Counted from the stretch's first letter, positions 22,628 to 33,685 are shown. The stretch: DNA of 64,000 bases from Kitagawia praeruptora (GCA_037693485.1 CM075346.1:100050501-100114500); one strand, 5' to 3'. Numbers and translations: made by a program. Notes: a model not told the origin generated them from the letters alone.

Positions 22628-24910
22628 ATGGTTAACACACGAAGAACTGCACCTGGCTCTACCGAAGCTTTACCAATCAATTCCGCCCCACCTCTTACCT
22701 CTGGGACAGCCACGCAAGAACAAGGGACGGTTCCCCAAAATCAAGTTTCCCAGCCTCTAGGGACGAATCCCCCTGCTGGGAGTACACTGCCTATGGTTGT
22801 CCATCCAGATCAGGGAACCAACTCTCTTCAGATGGTGGTCTCTCCCCTGGTCGATCCTAATCGCCCTCCAGCCGGGGTACAGATCCACACTACGGATCTC
22901 CCCAGGAATACTAACCCCATGTATGGGTTACCCAACTATCCCCCTACTCAACCTGGACATAGTGGTCATGCCTTACAGATCCGAGATCGCGAGTATGATC
23001 GCGAGTATCTAGACTACTCTGGTCCCTATACTACTGATTCGACATCTGAGGATGACGATGATGATCGTGATGAAGCCCCAAGGAGGCGACGTGCTAGCAG
23101 AGAGCCCCGAAGAAGGCCCCGAAGAATCCATGATGGACCTCCACAAACAACTGAGGAAAGGATCAAGGCTCATGAGGCTGAGATCCAGAGGCTGAAAGAT
23201 GACGCCGCTAGGGAGCAAGCAAGGCAGAATCAAAGTCTGAATCGACCTCCTCCAATCAGTGTTCCTATTATAGATCTGGAGAGGCCGTCTAGAAGACGAA
23301 GAAGGGCCGATGCCTCAACTGAAGGAATGACAAGGGCTGAAGCCCCCAGAAACAATCCCAAGGATCTGATGCCGTTAGATCTTGATGACCAAACACCTCC
23401 GTTCACAGAAGAGGTGATGAATGCCCGTATCTCGAAGAAGTTCAAGATGCCGACAATCAAGGCCTATGATGGAACAGGCGATCCTGAAACATATGTCAGG
23501 ACATTCACAGCCGCACTACTTCTACAACCTGCTAGTGACGCCCTAAAGTGTAGGGCGTTCCCTCAAACCCTGTCGGGTATGGCTCAAAGATGGTATAGCA
23601 GATTACCTACTAATTCAATTGGCTCTTTTAAGGAGTTGCAAAAGGCTTTCGTTAGCCAATTCATTAGTGGAAGAATTCATGAAAAGAGTTCTGCGTCCCT
23701 CATGTACGTTGTGCAGGGGAAGAACGAGAATCTAAGGGATTATCTCAAGCGATTCACCAAGGAGACATTGAATATTACGGATCTGGAAAACAAAGTGGCC
23801 ATGGTAGCCTTGGAACACGGAACCACTGATCCTTTCTTTAAGAGGTCTTTGGCAAAGCATCCTCCTGAGAACATGGCTGAGCTCCAACGAAGGGCCGACA
23901 AGTATATCAAGGCAGAGGATAGTATGAAAAAGGAAGCTGCTGGAGGCAATGGTAAGAGCTCAAATGATTTTAAGAAACGAAAGCAAGAGCAAGAGTATGA
24001 TGTTAGGGACAAGTATCCCCGGACTAGCAAAGATTCAGAATCACCACCGAAAAAGAGTTTCGGACCAAGGTTTAGCGACTATGCAAGACTGAATGCTCCT
24101 AGGAGTCAGATCTTGTTAGATATTGAGAAAGACAAAGATTTTCGATGGCCGAAGCCACTTAGGGGTGATCCCGCAAAGAGAAATAAGGATCAATACTGCA
24201 GGTTCCATCGCGATGTGGGACATGATACAGATGATTGTAGGCAGTTGAAGGATGAGATTGAATTCTTGATCCGGAAAGGAAAGCTGAACAAGTTCACTAA
24301 GGGTGATGATCGTGGAACTCAAAGGAGGGACTATGATAGAAAAGACAACGGTAGAAGGGATGATGATCGAGATCGAGATCGTAACCCGCAGCCCCGAGGG
24401 CTGGTTATTAACATGATATGGGGAGGACCAACTGCTGCTGGGCCTTCCAGAAATTCAAGGAAATCTTATGCCCGAGAGGTAATGACTGTGGTCGGAGAGG
24501 TACCAAAGCGTGCCAAGACAGATGTGTCCATAAGTTTCGATGATTCTGATTTGGAGGGAGTGAAATTTCCCCACGATGACCCTTTGGTCATCATACCTGT
24601 GATAGGCAATTATGAAGTTAAAAGAGTTCTAGTTGACAACGGGGCGTTAGTGGATATTCTTTTCCATGACGCTTTCATCAAGATGGGTTACTCAGATACC
24701 CAGTTAACACCATCGGATATGTCCATCTATGGTTTCAATGGAGTGGAATCAAAGGTAGAAGGCGCGATACAACTTCCCATGACAATGGGACAAGACCCGA
24801 AATCAACTACCCAGATGTTGAATTTCATAGTCATCATGGCAAGTTCGACCTACAACGCAATCCTGGGAAGGACGGGACTCCTTGCATTTAAGGCTGTAGC
24901 CTCTTCCTAA
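22628..24910 (+). CDS. Tat element Gag-protease polyprotein
   Basis: This is an intact frame of 760 aa starting MVNTRRTAPG, right behind the primer site. Residues about 100-200 are charged and repetitive. Residues about 270-430 form the retrotransposon Gag domain (KMPTIKAYDGTGDPETYVR, MAQRWYSRLP). A zinc-knuckle-like CRFHRDVGHDTDDC sits at about 522-537. The aspartic protease follows at about 655-750 with LVDNGALVDILF, where the usual DTG/DSG triad is DNG, and an ILGRTGL flap-partner motif. The frame ends at a TAA just before the RT region, so Gag-Pro and pol are now separate. It is the best-preserved mobile coding region in the window. Confidence 0.9.
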   Translation: MVNTRRTAPGSTEALPINSAPPLTSGTATQEQGTVPQNQVSQPLGTNPPAGSTLPMVVHPDQGTNSLQMVVSPLVDPNRPPAGVQIHTTDLPRNTNPMYGLPNYPPTQPGHSGHALQIRDREYDREYLDYSGPYTTDSTSEDDDDDRDEAPRRRRASREPRRRPRRIHDGPPQTTEERIKAHEAEIQRLKDDAAREQARQNQSLNRPPPISVPIIDLERPSRRRRRADASTEGMTRAEAPRNNPKDLMPLDLDDQTPPFTEEVMNARISKKFKMPTIKAYDGTGDPETYVRTFTAALLLQPASDALKCRAFPQTLSGMAQRWYSRLPTNSIGSFKELQKAFVSQFISGRIHEKSSASLMYVVQGKNENLRDYLKRFTKETLNITDLENKVAMVALEHGTTDPFFKRSLAKHPPENMAELQRRADKYIKAEDSMKKEAAGGNGKSSNDFKKRKQEQEYDVRDKYPRTSKDSESPPKKSFGPRFSDYARLNAPRSQILLDIEKDKDFRWPKPLRGDPAKRNKDQYCRFHRDVGHDTDDCRQLKDEIEFLIRKGKLNKFTKGDDRGTQRRDYDRKDNGRRDDDRDRDRNPQPRGLVINMIWGGPTAAGPSRNSRKSYAREVMTVVGEVPKRAKTDVSISFDDSDLEGVKFPHDDPLVIIPVIGNYEVKRVLVDNGALVDILFHDAFIKMGYSDTQLTPSDMSIYGFNGVESKVEGAIQLPMTMGQDPKSTTQMLNFIVIMASSTYNAILGRTGLLAFKAVASS

Positions 24911-27290
24911 CACCTGAAAATCAAATTCCCAACAAGAAACGGGATTGGAGAAGAATGGGGTGACCAAAGAATGGCTAGAAGCTGTTACATAGCCGCGTTA
25001 AGGCCTGACAGAACCGGGGGGGGCAAGTACTCCCAATTGAAGACATGGATGTCCGGGATGATGAGGGGAATAGGGGAAAACCAGTTGAGGATCTGATCCC
25101 CATCCCCTTGATCCCAGAAGAACCAGATAAGGTCACTTATGTCGGAGCTCTATTGACCGAGTCTTTGAAAGGCAAGTTGACTACCTTTCTTCAAGAAAAT
25201 AACGACGTCTTCGCTTGGACAGCGGCGGACATACCAGGGATTGATCCCCAGTTGATAACTCACAAGTTGAATGTGGATCCTAATAGGAAGACCATAAAAC
25301 AAAAGAAGAGGAACTTCGCTCCTGAAAGGCAAGAGGCCATCAAGCAAGAAGTTGATAAGCTCCTGGAAGTGGGCTTCATCGAAGAAATTCAGTTCCCGGA
25401 ATGGTTGGTCAACCCGGTGATGGTCAAAAAAGCCAATGGGAAGTGGAGGATGTGTGTCGATTTCACAGACTTGAATGACTCATGTCCTAAGGATTGTTTT
25501 CCCTTACCAAGGATCGATGCCCTGATTGACGCTATGGCTGGGCACGAGATGTTAAGCTTCATGGATGCCTTCAGTGGCTATAACCAGATAAAGATGCACA
25601 AGGATGACACCAACAAGGAGCCACTTACAAAAGGCTAGTGAACAAAATTTTTGAACACCTCATTGGCAGGACCATGGAGGTCTACGTGGATGACATGTTA
25701 GTCAAGAGCCTCGATAAGGCAGATTATATAAAACACCTTCGTGAGGCATTTGAAGTACTGAGGCACCACCAGATAATGTTAAATCCAACTAAGTGTGCCT
25801 TCGGAGTAGGCTCGGGAAAATTCTTAGGCCTGATGGTTTCCAAGAGAGGAATTGAGGCCAATCCCGATAAGATTAAAGCAATCCTAGACATGGAACCACC
25901 ACGGACTGTCAAGGACGTCCAGAAATTGACAGGAAGAGTGGCGGCATTGGGAAGATTCATCTCCAAGTCAGGGGAGAAGTGCTTACCTTTCTTCAAAGCA
26001 CTTAAGAACGTGAAAAATTTTGAATGGACGGCTGAAAGCCAAAAAGCCTTTGAGGCCCTGAAAAAGTACATGGTCGGAGCGCCAATGTTGGCCAAGCCAA
26101 AACCAAATGAAGTTCTTTATCTATGCTTGGCCGTCTCCAACATTGCACTAGGAGCCGTCCTGGTAAAGGAAGAATTGAAGGTTCAGAAACCCATATACTA
26201 TGTAAGCAAGATCCTGCATGGAGCCGAGATAAACTACTCTACTATCGAGAAGTTTGCTTTAGCCTTGATAATGGCCTCGAGGAAGCTACGACCCTACTTT
26301 CAGGCTCACAAGATTGAGGTCCTGACTGATCAGCCTCTAAGAAACATCTTGCATAGTCCTAAAGTGAGCGGAAGATTGATCAAATGGGCTATTGAGCTAG
26401 GAGAATTCGATATCAAGTATAAGCCTAGGACGGCCATAAAAGCTCAGGCACTCGCTGACTTCATGGTTGAATGTACCATTGACAACCAAGAAGTCGGGGG
26501 GCATGAAGAGATAGTGGAAGAGAAGAAAGATGAAGGAGACTTGATGTCCAAAGAATACTGGGTGCTCTATTTTGATGGGGCATCAAAAACAAAAACAAGT
26601 GGAGCTGGTCTAGTTCTGCGAAGTCCAGATGGGTTCCTAGTCGAATATGCTCTAAAGCTAGACTTTCCAACGACTAATAATGAAGCTGAGTATGAGGCTC
26701 TGATAGCCGGTTTGACCTTAGCAAGGAAATTAAGGGTCAAGCACCTCAAAGTTTATGGAGACTCGAGACTTGTAGTTGCACAAGTGAATGGTGAGTTTGA
26801 AGCTCGTGAGGAAACTATGGCAGAATATCTAAGGATAGCCAAGGGTGTTATGACTCAATTCGAGGAATGATACATGGAACACATTCCGAGGGAGGAGAAC
26901 ATTAAGGCAGATGCCCTCTCTAAGTTCGCTTCCTCGGAGATAGAGAACTATGTTGGGAGTGTTTACTTTCAGGTCTTGAAGACCCCTACTATCAATGTGA
27001 AGTTGGTGACACCGATCGATGTGCAAAGCTGTGGGATGGATCCTATCAAGGCTCACTTGGAAACGGGATGGCTCCCTGAAGATGTCATGGAAGCACGTAA
27101 ACTCTCGGTAAGAGCTCTAAGATACACCCTGATTGAGGGTTTGCTATACAAGAGATCTTTTGTGATCCCGTACTTGAAGTGCTTGAGGCCCAGGAGGCCA
27201 GAGAAACACTCGAAGAAGTGCACGAAGGGATGTGTGGGCAACCCTTTGGGGGGCAGAGCCCTTGCTCATAAAATACGTCCCCTTGCTCAT
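24911..27290 (+). pseudogene. Tat pol: RT, RNase H and second RNase H, disrupted
   Basis: The RT N-terminal half (25045-25638) has PVMVKKANGKWRMCVDF and MDAFSGYNQI. A deletion near 25615 removes roughly the segment between the KDDT and ATY motifs and shifts the frame. The RT then resumes at 25638 with YVDDMLVKS and continues into the Ty3 RNase H (LTDQPLRNILHS) and a second, archaeal-type RNase H from about 26550 (YFDGASK, NNEAEYEAL, YGDSRLV holding its acidic residues). After a stop at 26870 the frame continues to the integrase zinc-finger start (about 27240, NPLGGRALAHKI). It cannot make a functional polymerase. Confidence 0.88.
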
Positions 27291-28204
27291 ACCAACGACT
27301 ATTTAAGGGATGAACCCTCTAACAACATGAATTCAAGGAACTGAAACCTACTAAATTGGAGTCCAAAAAATGGATTCAAACCCTAAAGGGATGTATCCCC
27401 AATTTAGAGGGGTGACTTTGCTTACAATCGCAAACACCCTAACATGATTACGAATCTCTATAATGGTGTTACCATCACCAACAGGACAAAACCCAAGTTA
27501 TGGGCTCCTACCCCTATGAGGGCTGAGGGCATGAATTACCATATGTTTAAATACTCATCATAAAAAATTCACTTGCAGGGATGATTATCCTCAACCTCGA
27601 AGGTCCGAAATAATAAATCTTAGCTCATGAGGCACGTTTGATACATCAATAGGCATGACATCCCTTAAGGCCTAGGGTGGCCTCTATCAATGATTCGACA
27701 GATATTTTTAAGAAGATTGATGAAATTAGCTCGTGAAGCTCATATTCAATCATTGAAACAAGATCTGGAAAGATTATAGACTCGAAAGTCCCAAAGAGAA
27801 AGAATCCCCTCTGTTTTTAACTCGAATTATACTCCCGGAAGGACGAGGGTTGATACCCAAAAATTGAACCTAATGGCTTGGTGCGTTTAAGAGATCGTGA
27901 TGATCCAACGAAAGTTTACAAAGAAATTCAAGATACCCCATGATCACGATCGATGATAGGGTGGTGATCAACTAAATCATATACGGATTTTCCAACACAT
28001 CCTTGTTACAAGCAGTCACGGATGCTAACAAATGTAGCCACGTAAGGCGTTTCCCCAAATTTTGGGGGGCATGACACAATGCTGGTATAATCGCTTACCT
28101 CCAAACTCTGCCGGGTCTCTCAAAGACTTGAGTAAGGTGTTTGTTAATCACCCAATTTGTCAATACAAGTGGTCAGGTAACCACCAGAGATGTTGACATC
28201 CATT
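27275..28204 (+). other. Non-coding segment replacing the integrase N-terminal part
   Basis: The integrase frame breaks after AHKI near 27273 and the catalytic core resumes near 28205. The 930 bp between has no coding capacity and shares the style of the 3' spacer (scattered CTCGAA and AGCTCGTGA words, CCCGGAAGGA). I cannot identify its origin. Confidence 0.5.
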
Positions 28205-28560
28205 AACTCACTAATCCTATTTGCCATTTGGGGAATGGATATACTTGGGCCATTTCCAATAGCCAGTGCGCAAAAAAAATTCTTGATAGCAGCAATCGAC
28301 TGCTTCACCAAGTGGATTGAGGCTAAACCTTCAACCAAGATAACCACCAAACAAGTAATGCACTTCTGGAAAAGTGTAATATGCAGATGTGAAATTCCAC
28401 GAATCCTGGTTACGGACAATGGAACTCAGTTTAACAATGATGAGTTCAAGAAGTATTGTGAAGAGAATGATATCCAATCGCGTTTCACTTCTGTTACCCA
28501 TCCTCAAGCAGATGGGCAAGCTGAGGTTGCAAATTGAATTATCCGAAATGGACTAAAGGG
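28205..28560 (+). pseudogene. Tat integrase core fragment
   Basis: WGMDILGPFP, FLIAAIDCFTKWIEAKP, LVTDNGTQF and THPQADGQAEVAN are the standard Ty3 integrase core blocks. They include the D (MDI), D (TDNG) and part of the D,D35E spacing. A stop (TGA) follows AEVAN, a few more codons resemble the next helix, and the C-terminal domain is absent. Confidence 0.88.
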
Positions 28561-30445
28561 TTGAAACCCCATGAACCTAAGACATTCAGTCCAAACCCCA
28601 TCATTCGATATGCTCAATGTAAGGCTTGAAGCCGAAATAAGATCCCAAGTCTCGAAAAAGACCAGTATAATTTCTATGAAATCTTAGTGCATTATCATGG
28701 ATGTTGGGAAGCATGATCAGCCATTTTAATCCCAGAAGTTCTTCAAGTCTTCAAGAAATCATCAAGGGATGAAGATCGAGCCCAGAAAATCTTTAAAAAA
28801 TGAAGATTGGGCCCAGAAAACTCTAAGCTCAAAGCGAGGCAATGAATTTAGGCCAGGTTAGGCCTAGTTCAATCAAGGCCCATGCTGGCTAGGCCCAAAC
28901 CCCAAATGGGTCATGTCCAACAGAATAAACTCCCGAAAGGAGCACTCAAAATTTTAAAGTCGAATTAGTGCTAATTCCAAGTCGCAGAGGTAAAGTCGAA
29001 ATTATACCACAAAAGAGGTTTGAATGCTTCGATCTCACGGCGAAATGAGATCGTGAAAGGCCTTGGAATGAGGTCGAAAAATAAAGGTTTGAGCTCGCAA
29101 GTTTGAGCTCGAAAATACATGCAGAGGTGAGGTAAAACACGACGATCTACATCCCTGTGCGGACGAAACCTTGAGGTCGTTAATAACCTACGGATGAGGT
29201 CGAAAAACAGTTGAAATGTGAGGCCCACGTCGAACAAAAGGCCGGAAATTAATTAGGTTTAGTCTTAAAGGCTAAACACCATGACGCAATCAAGGCCTAA
29301 CATTGCCCAATCAAATTTCTGTAGAAATCCCAAAAGGCTGAAATGATTAAAAGTGGCCTAAAGGCTCTACAAAGCCCAAGTCAAGAAAATGACTCAAGAA
29401 TGAAGGAACAAGTGATAGTAGGCTTAATAAATTATGTAGGCCCATCTTGGATCAAGCCCAAACTAAAGGCCTGATAAGGTCCAGACAAAAATGAATGGCG
29501 AAAGTTGATAACAAAGGCACGAAAGCCTAACAAACTTTTAGTTGGACTTGAGTAACAAGGCCTGTTAAGGCCCAAGTCAAAATCAATTAGGACTTCAAGA
29601 TGAAGAGCCCAAATATGCGATTGGGTTCACGAGGAAAGGCCCCAAACTCTGATGAGTCTAAGGCCCGAAACAGAGGAAAGGCCCAAAGGTCCCAAACGAA
29701 GTTGCCTGAGGTCGAGACCAACGACCTCATTTTGTAGTATGTTTTCGAGCTCGATCAAACAACCAGAAAAGTCAATTAAAAACCCATTTTGAGGTCGAAA
29801 GTATGTTATGGCTAGATCGTAAATTTGAGATCGAAAAAAAGCGGAAATTCGCGAAAAAGCCATGCGACTTGAAGCCAATTTGAGGTCGATATCTCCTAGA
29901 ATTGAGATCGTGAGTCTGAGCTCGAAAATGAACTAGAAAAGATGGAAATTTCTCACGACCTACCACTCCAATTGAGATCGTGGTAATATGGCTTGAGATC
30001 GCAAATCTCAGGTCGAATTTGAACTAGGAAATGTAAAAAATCCCTACGACCTGGAATTTATTTTGAGGTCGTTCTTATTCTATACTGAGGTCGAGGTTGA
30101 ACGATTTTGAGGTCGTTTTAACACTATTTGAGCTCGCCCATTTCAGGTCGAAAATACACTGATTTTCCTGGAAAAAAGTTACGACTTGGCCCCTATTTGA
30201 GTTCGTTTTTTGAGCTCGAAAATGTCCAGGTCGAAAATGTATTAATTGAGCTCGAAAATGTCCAGGTCGAAAATGACTTGGGAAACAGGTAAAATAGCTG
30301 CGACCTGGGACAGTTTGAGCTCGAAAATTGAGCTCGAATTTGGCCTGAAAAAAAGAGAAAAACATGCAATTTTGGAAGCAAAATTAGTGATAAAATTTTA
30401 GAAAAATAAGTCGAAACGATAATTTCTGAATAGTAATAGTCTTCA
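28561..30445 (+). other. Long non-coding 3' region of the Tat element
   Basis: No coding sequence. The first part repeats AGGCCCAAGTC/AAGGCCC-like words; the second part (28950-30345) is dominated by the GAGNTCG word. The end at 30445 is a breakpoint with LINE sequence rather than a polypurine tract and LTR. Confidence 0.7.
28950..30345 (+). repeat. Dense array of GAGNTCG words
   Basis: TTGAGGTCG, TTGAGCTCGAAAATG, TTGAGATCG and CAGGTCGAAAATG recur throughout, with more than 25 occurrences by eye. They are densest at 29700-30345, about one per 25-30 bases, without a fixed period. The complementary CGACCT also appears (for example near 29720, 29956, 30047, 30301), so many pairs can form short hairpins. 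Confidence 0.8.
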
Positions 30446-30914
30446 GATTTATTCCGTCCTACATTCATTGGCATACCCAGATATCTTCCAGGTTTCTCTG
30501 TCTCCTGTACTTCCAACACTTCACACACTACTGCTCGATCCTCATTCTTCGTGTTTGGACTAAATATGACATTAGATTTACTATAATTCACCATTTGCCC
30601 CAAAACACGTTCATACTTCTGCAAAATGCTTCACATTATAGTTGCTTCAGCTTTAGATGCTCGAAAAAAGAAGTAACAATCATCTGCAAATAACAGATGA
30701 GAGACAGATGGAGCCCCTCTTGCTATTTTACAACCATGTATAAGCCCTGTTTCTTCATGCCTCCGTATCAATCCACTGAGCCCTCTGCACATAAAATATA
30801 AATATATGGCGAGATAGGATCTCCCTAGCGAATTCATTGTTGAGGCAGCACGTTCCCAAAAACCTTTCCATCTCGCAAAAAACTGTAAGACACCGTTTTT
30901 ATGCTCTTCATAAC
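30446..30914 (-). pseudogene. Second copy of LINE RT segment next to the LTR
   Basis: 469 bp identical to 21608-22076 except for two substitutions seen by eye. It carries the same in-frame stops and frameshift in the RT (FADDCYFFF block, MVNYSKSNVIF block). It runs into ATAAC and then the LTR at 30915, exactly as at the left end of the element. Confidence 0.92.
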
Positions 30915-31432
30915 TGATATGGACTAAAAGTAAGCCCTAAAGACACATTTAATGTGGCATTAATTAGACCTAGAATGGTCCAAACGTGGGGCCCACCAGA
31001 TAGGCCCAAACCCTATTTATAATATTAATTTCGTAATTAATATTGGGGGTAATAAACAGCTCAGCAATAAGTGTCAGATAAGAACATTATCCCTACAAAG
31101 AGTAGCCTCCAAGGCATACACTCATACAAGGAAACAGACTCCTATAAGGAAGGGGTCTAGAACCTTCCTCAAGGCGGTGACTTGCCCACCAAGTCACCTA
31201 ACCCTACTACGATTTTAGGGCTTCTCAGCCTATATAAAGGGTCAGACCCCTCAACCTAGAACTACGTTTTTGGCTTGATCTTTGATACACATCAAAGTAC
31301 GTAGGCATCTGGTGAAGGCAGATCTAGCCACGAGCACGAGAGCAGCCATTAAAGCACGAAGCTCACGAACCCTAGCATTAAATATACACAAACCCTAGCC
31401 GCAAATCGTAACCTAGTTTTTATTCCACAACA
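30915..31432 (+). repeat. Right-hand LTR of the Tat element (probable solo-LTR product)
   Basis: 518 bp, flanked on both sides by ATAAC (30910-30914 and 31433-31437) and by LINE sequence on both sides. This is exactly the structure of a solo LTR inside the LINE. Confidence 0.9.
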
Positions 31433-32193
31433 ATAACCCTGTCAATCCATACATGAGGGAAACCAAATTTCTGCAACATAATCTCGATGAATTGCCATTC
31501 TAGCCTATCATAGGCCTTTGATACATCAACTTTTAATCCTGCCACCCCCATTAATCCTTGCGTTTTCCTGTGTATATAATGATTAACCTTAAATGCAATT
31601 AACTCATTATCAGTTAGAAGACGATTCACAATGAATGCACTCTGTTGCTCAGAAATAATTTTATTCAATGCCGGCTTCATTCTATTTGCCATGACTTTTG
31701 ACAATATCCTCATTAGCACATTACAGAGTGAGATTGGCCTGAGATTTACCACTCGTTTCGGATGTTTAACCTTCGGTATCAAACATACAAGCGTTCGATT
31801 TATATTATCTGGCAACTCCCATGTATCAAAGAACTTCTGACAAAACATACAAACATCCTTTCCTACTATACTCCAATAAGCTTGAAAAAATGAAGGATTT
31901 AACCCATCAATACCTGGCGCTTTGTCCGAGTGCATAGCAAAAATAGCCTCCTTCACTTCCTCATCAGTAATTGGCAATACAATGGCTTGTTTCTGTTCCT
32001 CATCCAACTGCTTAAACTGAATACTCTCGGGCAAACTTTCTCCCAAATTTGAGGTACTAAAAATATTATCAATATAATCAATTATTACCCCTGGATATCC
32101 TCATCAGTCTCCTTCCAGTCTCCATTATCGTCTTTCAATTTCCGTACTTTATTATGTTCCTTTCGAGTAGACGCATATTTATGGAAGAACCTG
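31433..32193 (-). pseudogene. LINE ORF2 RT N-terminal part
   Basis: Minus-strand frame with KAPGIDGLNPSFFQAYW, LVCLIPKVKHPKRVVNLRPI, FIVNRLLTDNELIAF and GLKVDVSKAYDRLEW, the ordered fingers/palm motifs of plant LINE RT. The upstream end (HKYASTRKEHNKVRKL) is cut at 32193 by the CACTA insertion and continues at 47035. One in-frame stop lies near 32090. Confidence 0.92.
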
Positions 32194-32219
32194 CACTACG
32201 CCATAGATGGCCTATTGCA

Positions 32220-32390
32220 ACCTTTTGGCATGGGTGTTACCTTCTTGGATGTTACCATAGCTATAAAATTTTTGAGCTATCGCAACCTTGTGATAGTGGT
32301 GTTACCAAATTCACAAAAGTATGTTACCATAGCTATGAAAGGTGTTATAGTGGGTAACACCATGAGCTGTGTTACCATAGAGTATTTATG
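32220..32390. repeat. Left subterminal repeats of the CACTA element
   Basis: TGTTACC occurs at least four times (for example GATGTTACCATAGCTAT, GTATGTTACCATAGCTATG, GTGTTACCATAGAG) plus the inverted GGGTAACACC, within 170 bp of the end. Such subterminal words are the usual transposase-binding sites of CACTA elements. Confidence 0.8.
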
Positions 32391-33165
32391 AACAAAAATT
32401 TTATTTTATTTAAAATTAATGATTTAATAATTATTGGACTTTAAAAATAATTAATTTTAACAAAATCGTTGAAGTAATCATTTTAAAACGTAATATTCCA
32501 TCAAATAATTAAATTATTAATTTTTCATAAATATTAAATTTTGTTTATAAATTTCGAATCAAATGGTTTTAAAATAAAGTAATATCCAAAAAATTCATAT
32601 CAAGAAAATAATGAAAATATTAAATTGTAACTAAATTCATTAAAAAGATTAATAAAGAAAATAAATTTTGTATAAATTGTGAATTATTACAAAATAATGA
32701 AAATAATAGATTTAACATATTTTAATATCAATAAACTAAAACAAATTTATAATATTAAAAAAAATGAAAAAGGATTAGGATTGATTAGGAGTGCTGTGCG
32801 GAAAATTGAGAGAGGGAAACAAAAATTGAGAGCGGGCAAATAAAAATTTAGGGTTAAAAATTTAGGGGAAAAATAAGTTAAAACTTTCATTTCTCATTTC
32901 TCTCTTTCATTGATCTCGCTCTCACTTCTCTCACCTCTCTCACTGAGTCAATTAGGGTTTAATTAGGATTTGAGCAGGATCAATCGAAACTTGGTTCCGC
33001 GATTCTATTAGGATTCAATCTTGTTCAATTGAAGTTTGGTTGAAGATTTCAATTAGGGTTTGAGCTTTGTTCAATTAAGGTATAAATCTTTCTTTATATG
33101 CTTCGATTTGTATATACACTATATATGTTCAATTTGACCTCTATCTCTCTCCCACTCTTTCTTTA
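32391..33165. other. AT-rich and 5'-UTR-like DNA inside the CACTA element
   Basis: 32400-32800 is extremely AT-rich with no feature. 32880-33165 has CT-rich and AATTAGGGTTT-type sequence like a plant promoter or 5' UTR, and may have been captured together with the hydrolase exon that follows. Confidence 0.45.
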
Positions 33166-33167
33166 TA

Positions 33168-33685
33168 TCCACTTCATTATTGGACTCGGATGTAGTTGGG
33201 CCTCTGGGCAAAGAGCTTCTTGAATCAGCCAGGGAGCCTTATTTCTTAGAGTATGTGAGACGGATAAGACGGCAGATCCATGAATACTCTGAACTGGGAA
33301 TTGAGGAGCACGTGACGAGTCAACTCATCAGGTCTGAACTAGACTCGCTTGGTATCAACTATGTCTGGCCTGTCGCTAAAACTGGGGTTGTGGCTTCCAT
33401 TGTTTACGGGGACTCCCCTGTTTTTGCTCTCCGTGCTGATATGGATGCACTCTCTATACAGGTAATGTATGCAGTATGCGTGTTATTGTTTGTTTAATTA
33501 CTTAATTTTGTTGTGTGTAAATCTTTGAGGTAGGGTCTCTTACTCAAATGATACATGATTTTGTACTTTGTAGTCAGCTCACATATGTATTGTGATGGTT
33601 GACTACACTCTACACACACATAGTACATGTTTAGATGAACGTAGGAGCAGCTAAGTTGCTTCAATCGAGGAAAGACAAAGTAGAG
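33168..33685 (+). pseudogene. Captured IAA-amino acid hydrolase (ILR1-like) fragment
   Basis: 33168-33461 reads as the first part of an M20 amidohydrolase: ELLESAREPYFLEYVRRIRR, QIHEYSELGIEEHVTSQLIR, SELDSLGINYVWPVAKTG and FALRADMDALSIQ. It then stops at a GT donor. 33635-33685 resembles a later exon (GAAKLLQSRKDKVE) followed by GTATGA. The family releases free auxin from amino-acid conjugates in the ER. The signal peptide, the metal-binding HACGHDAH segment and the whole C-terminal half are missing. Retained introns show capture at the DNA level rather than by reverse transcription. Confidence 0.85.

Larger units (their letters stand above)
22077..31432 (+). mobile_element. Tat-lineage Ty3 LTR retrotransposon, rearranged right end
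   Basis: The 5' LTR is 22077-22594 and an LTR also ends the element at 30915-31432, both 518 bp and starting TG and ending CA. ATAAC flanks the whole (22072-22076 and 31433-31437). The internal order is gag-protease, RT-RNase H, a second (archaeal-type) RNase H, then integrase, which together with the Asp-tRNA-like primer site marks the Tat lineage. The pol region is broken in several places. The right part contains a copied LINE fragment (30446-30914), so the original 3' end and polypurine tract are missing. Confidence 0.9.

Noticed and set aside
28144..28419. Minus-strand open frame of 91 codons
   Set aside because: Antisense shadow of the Tat integrase core.
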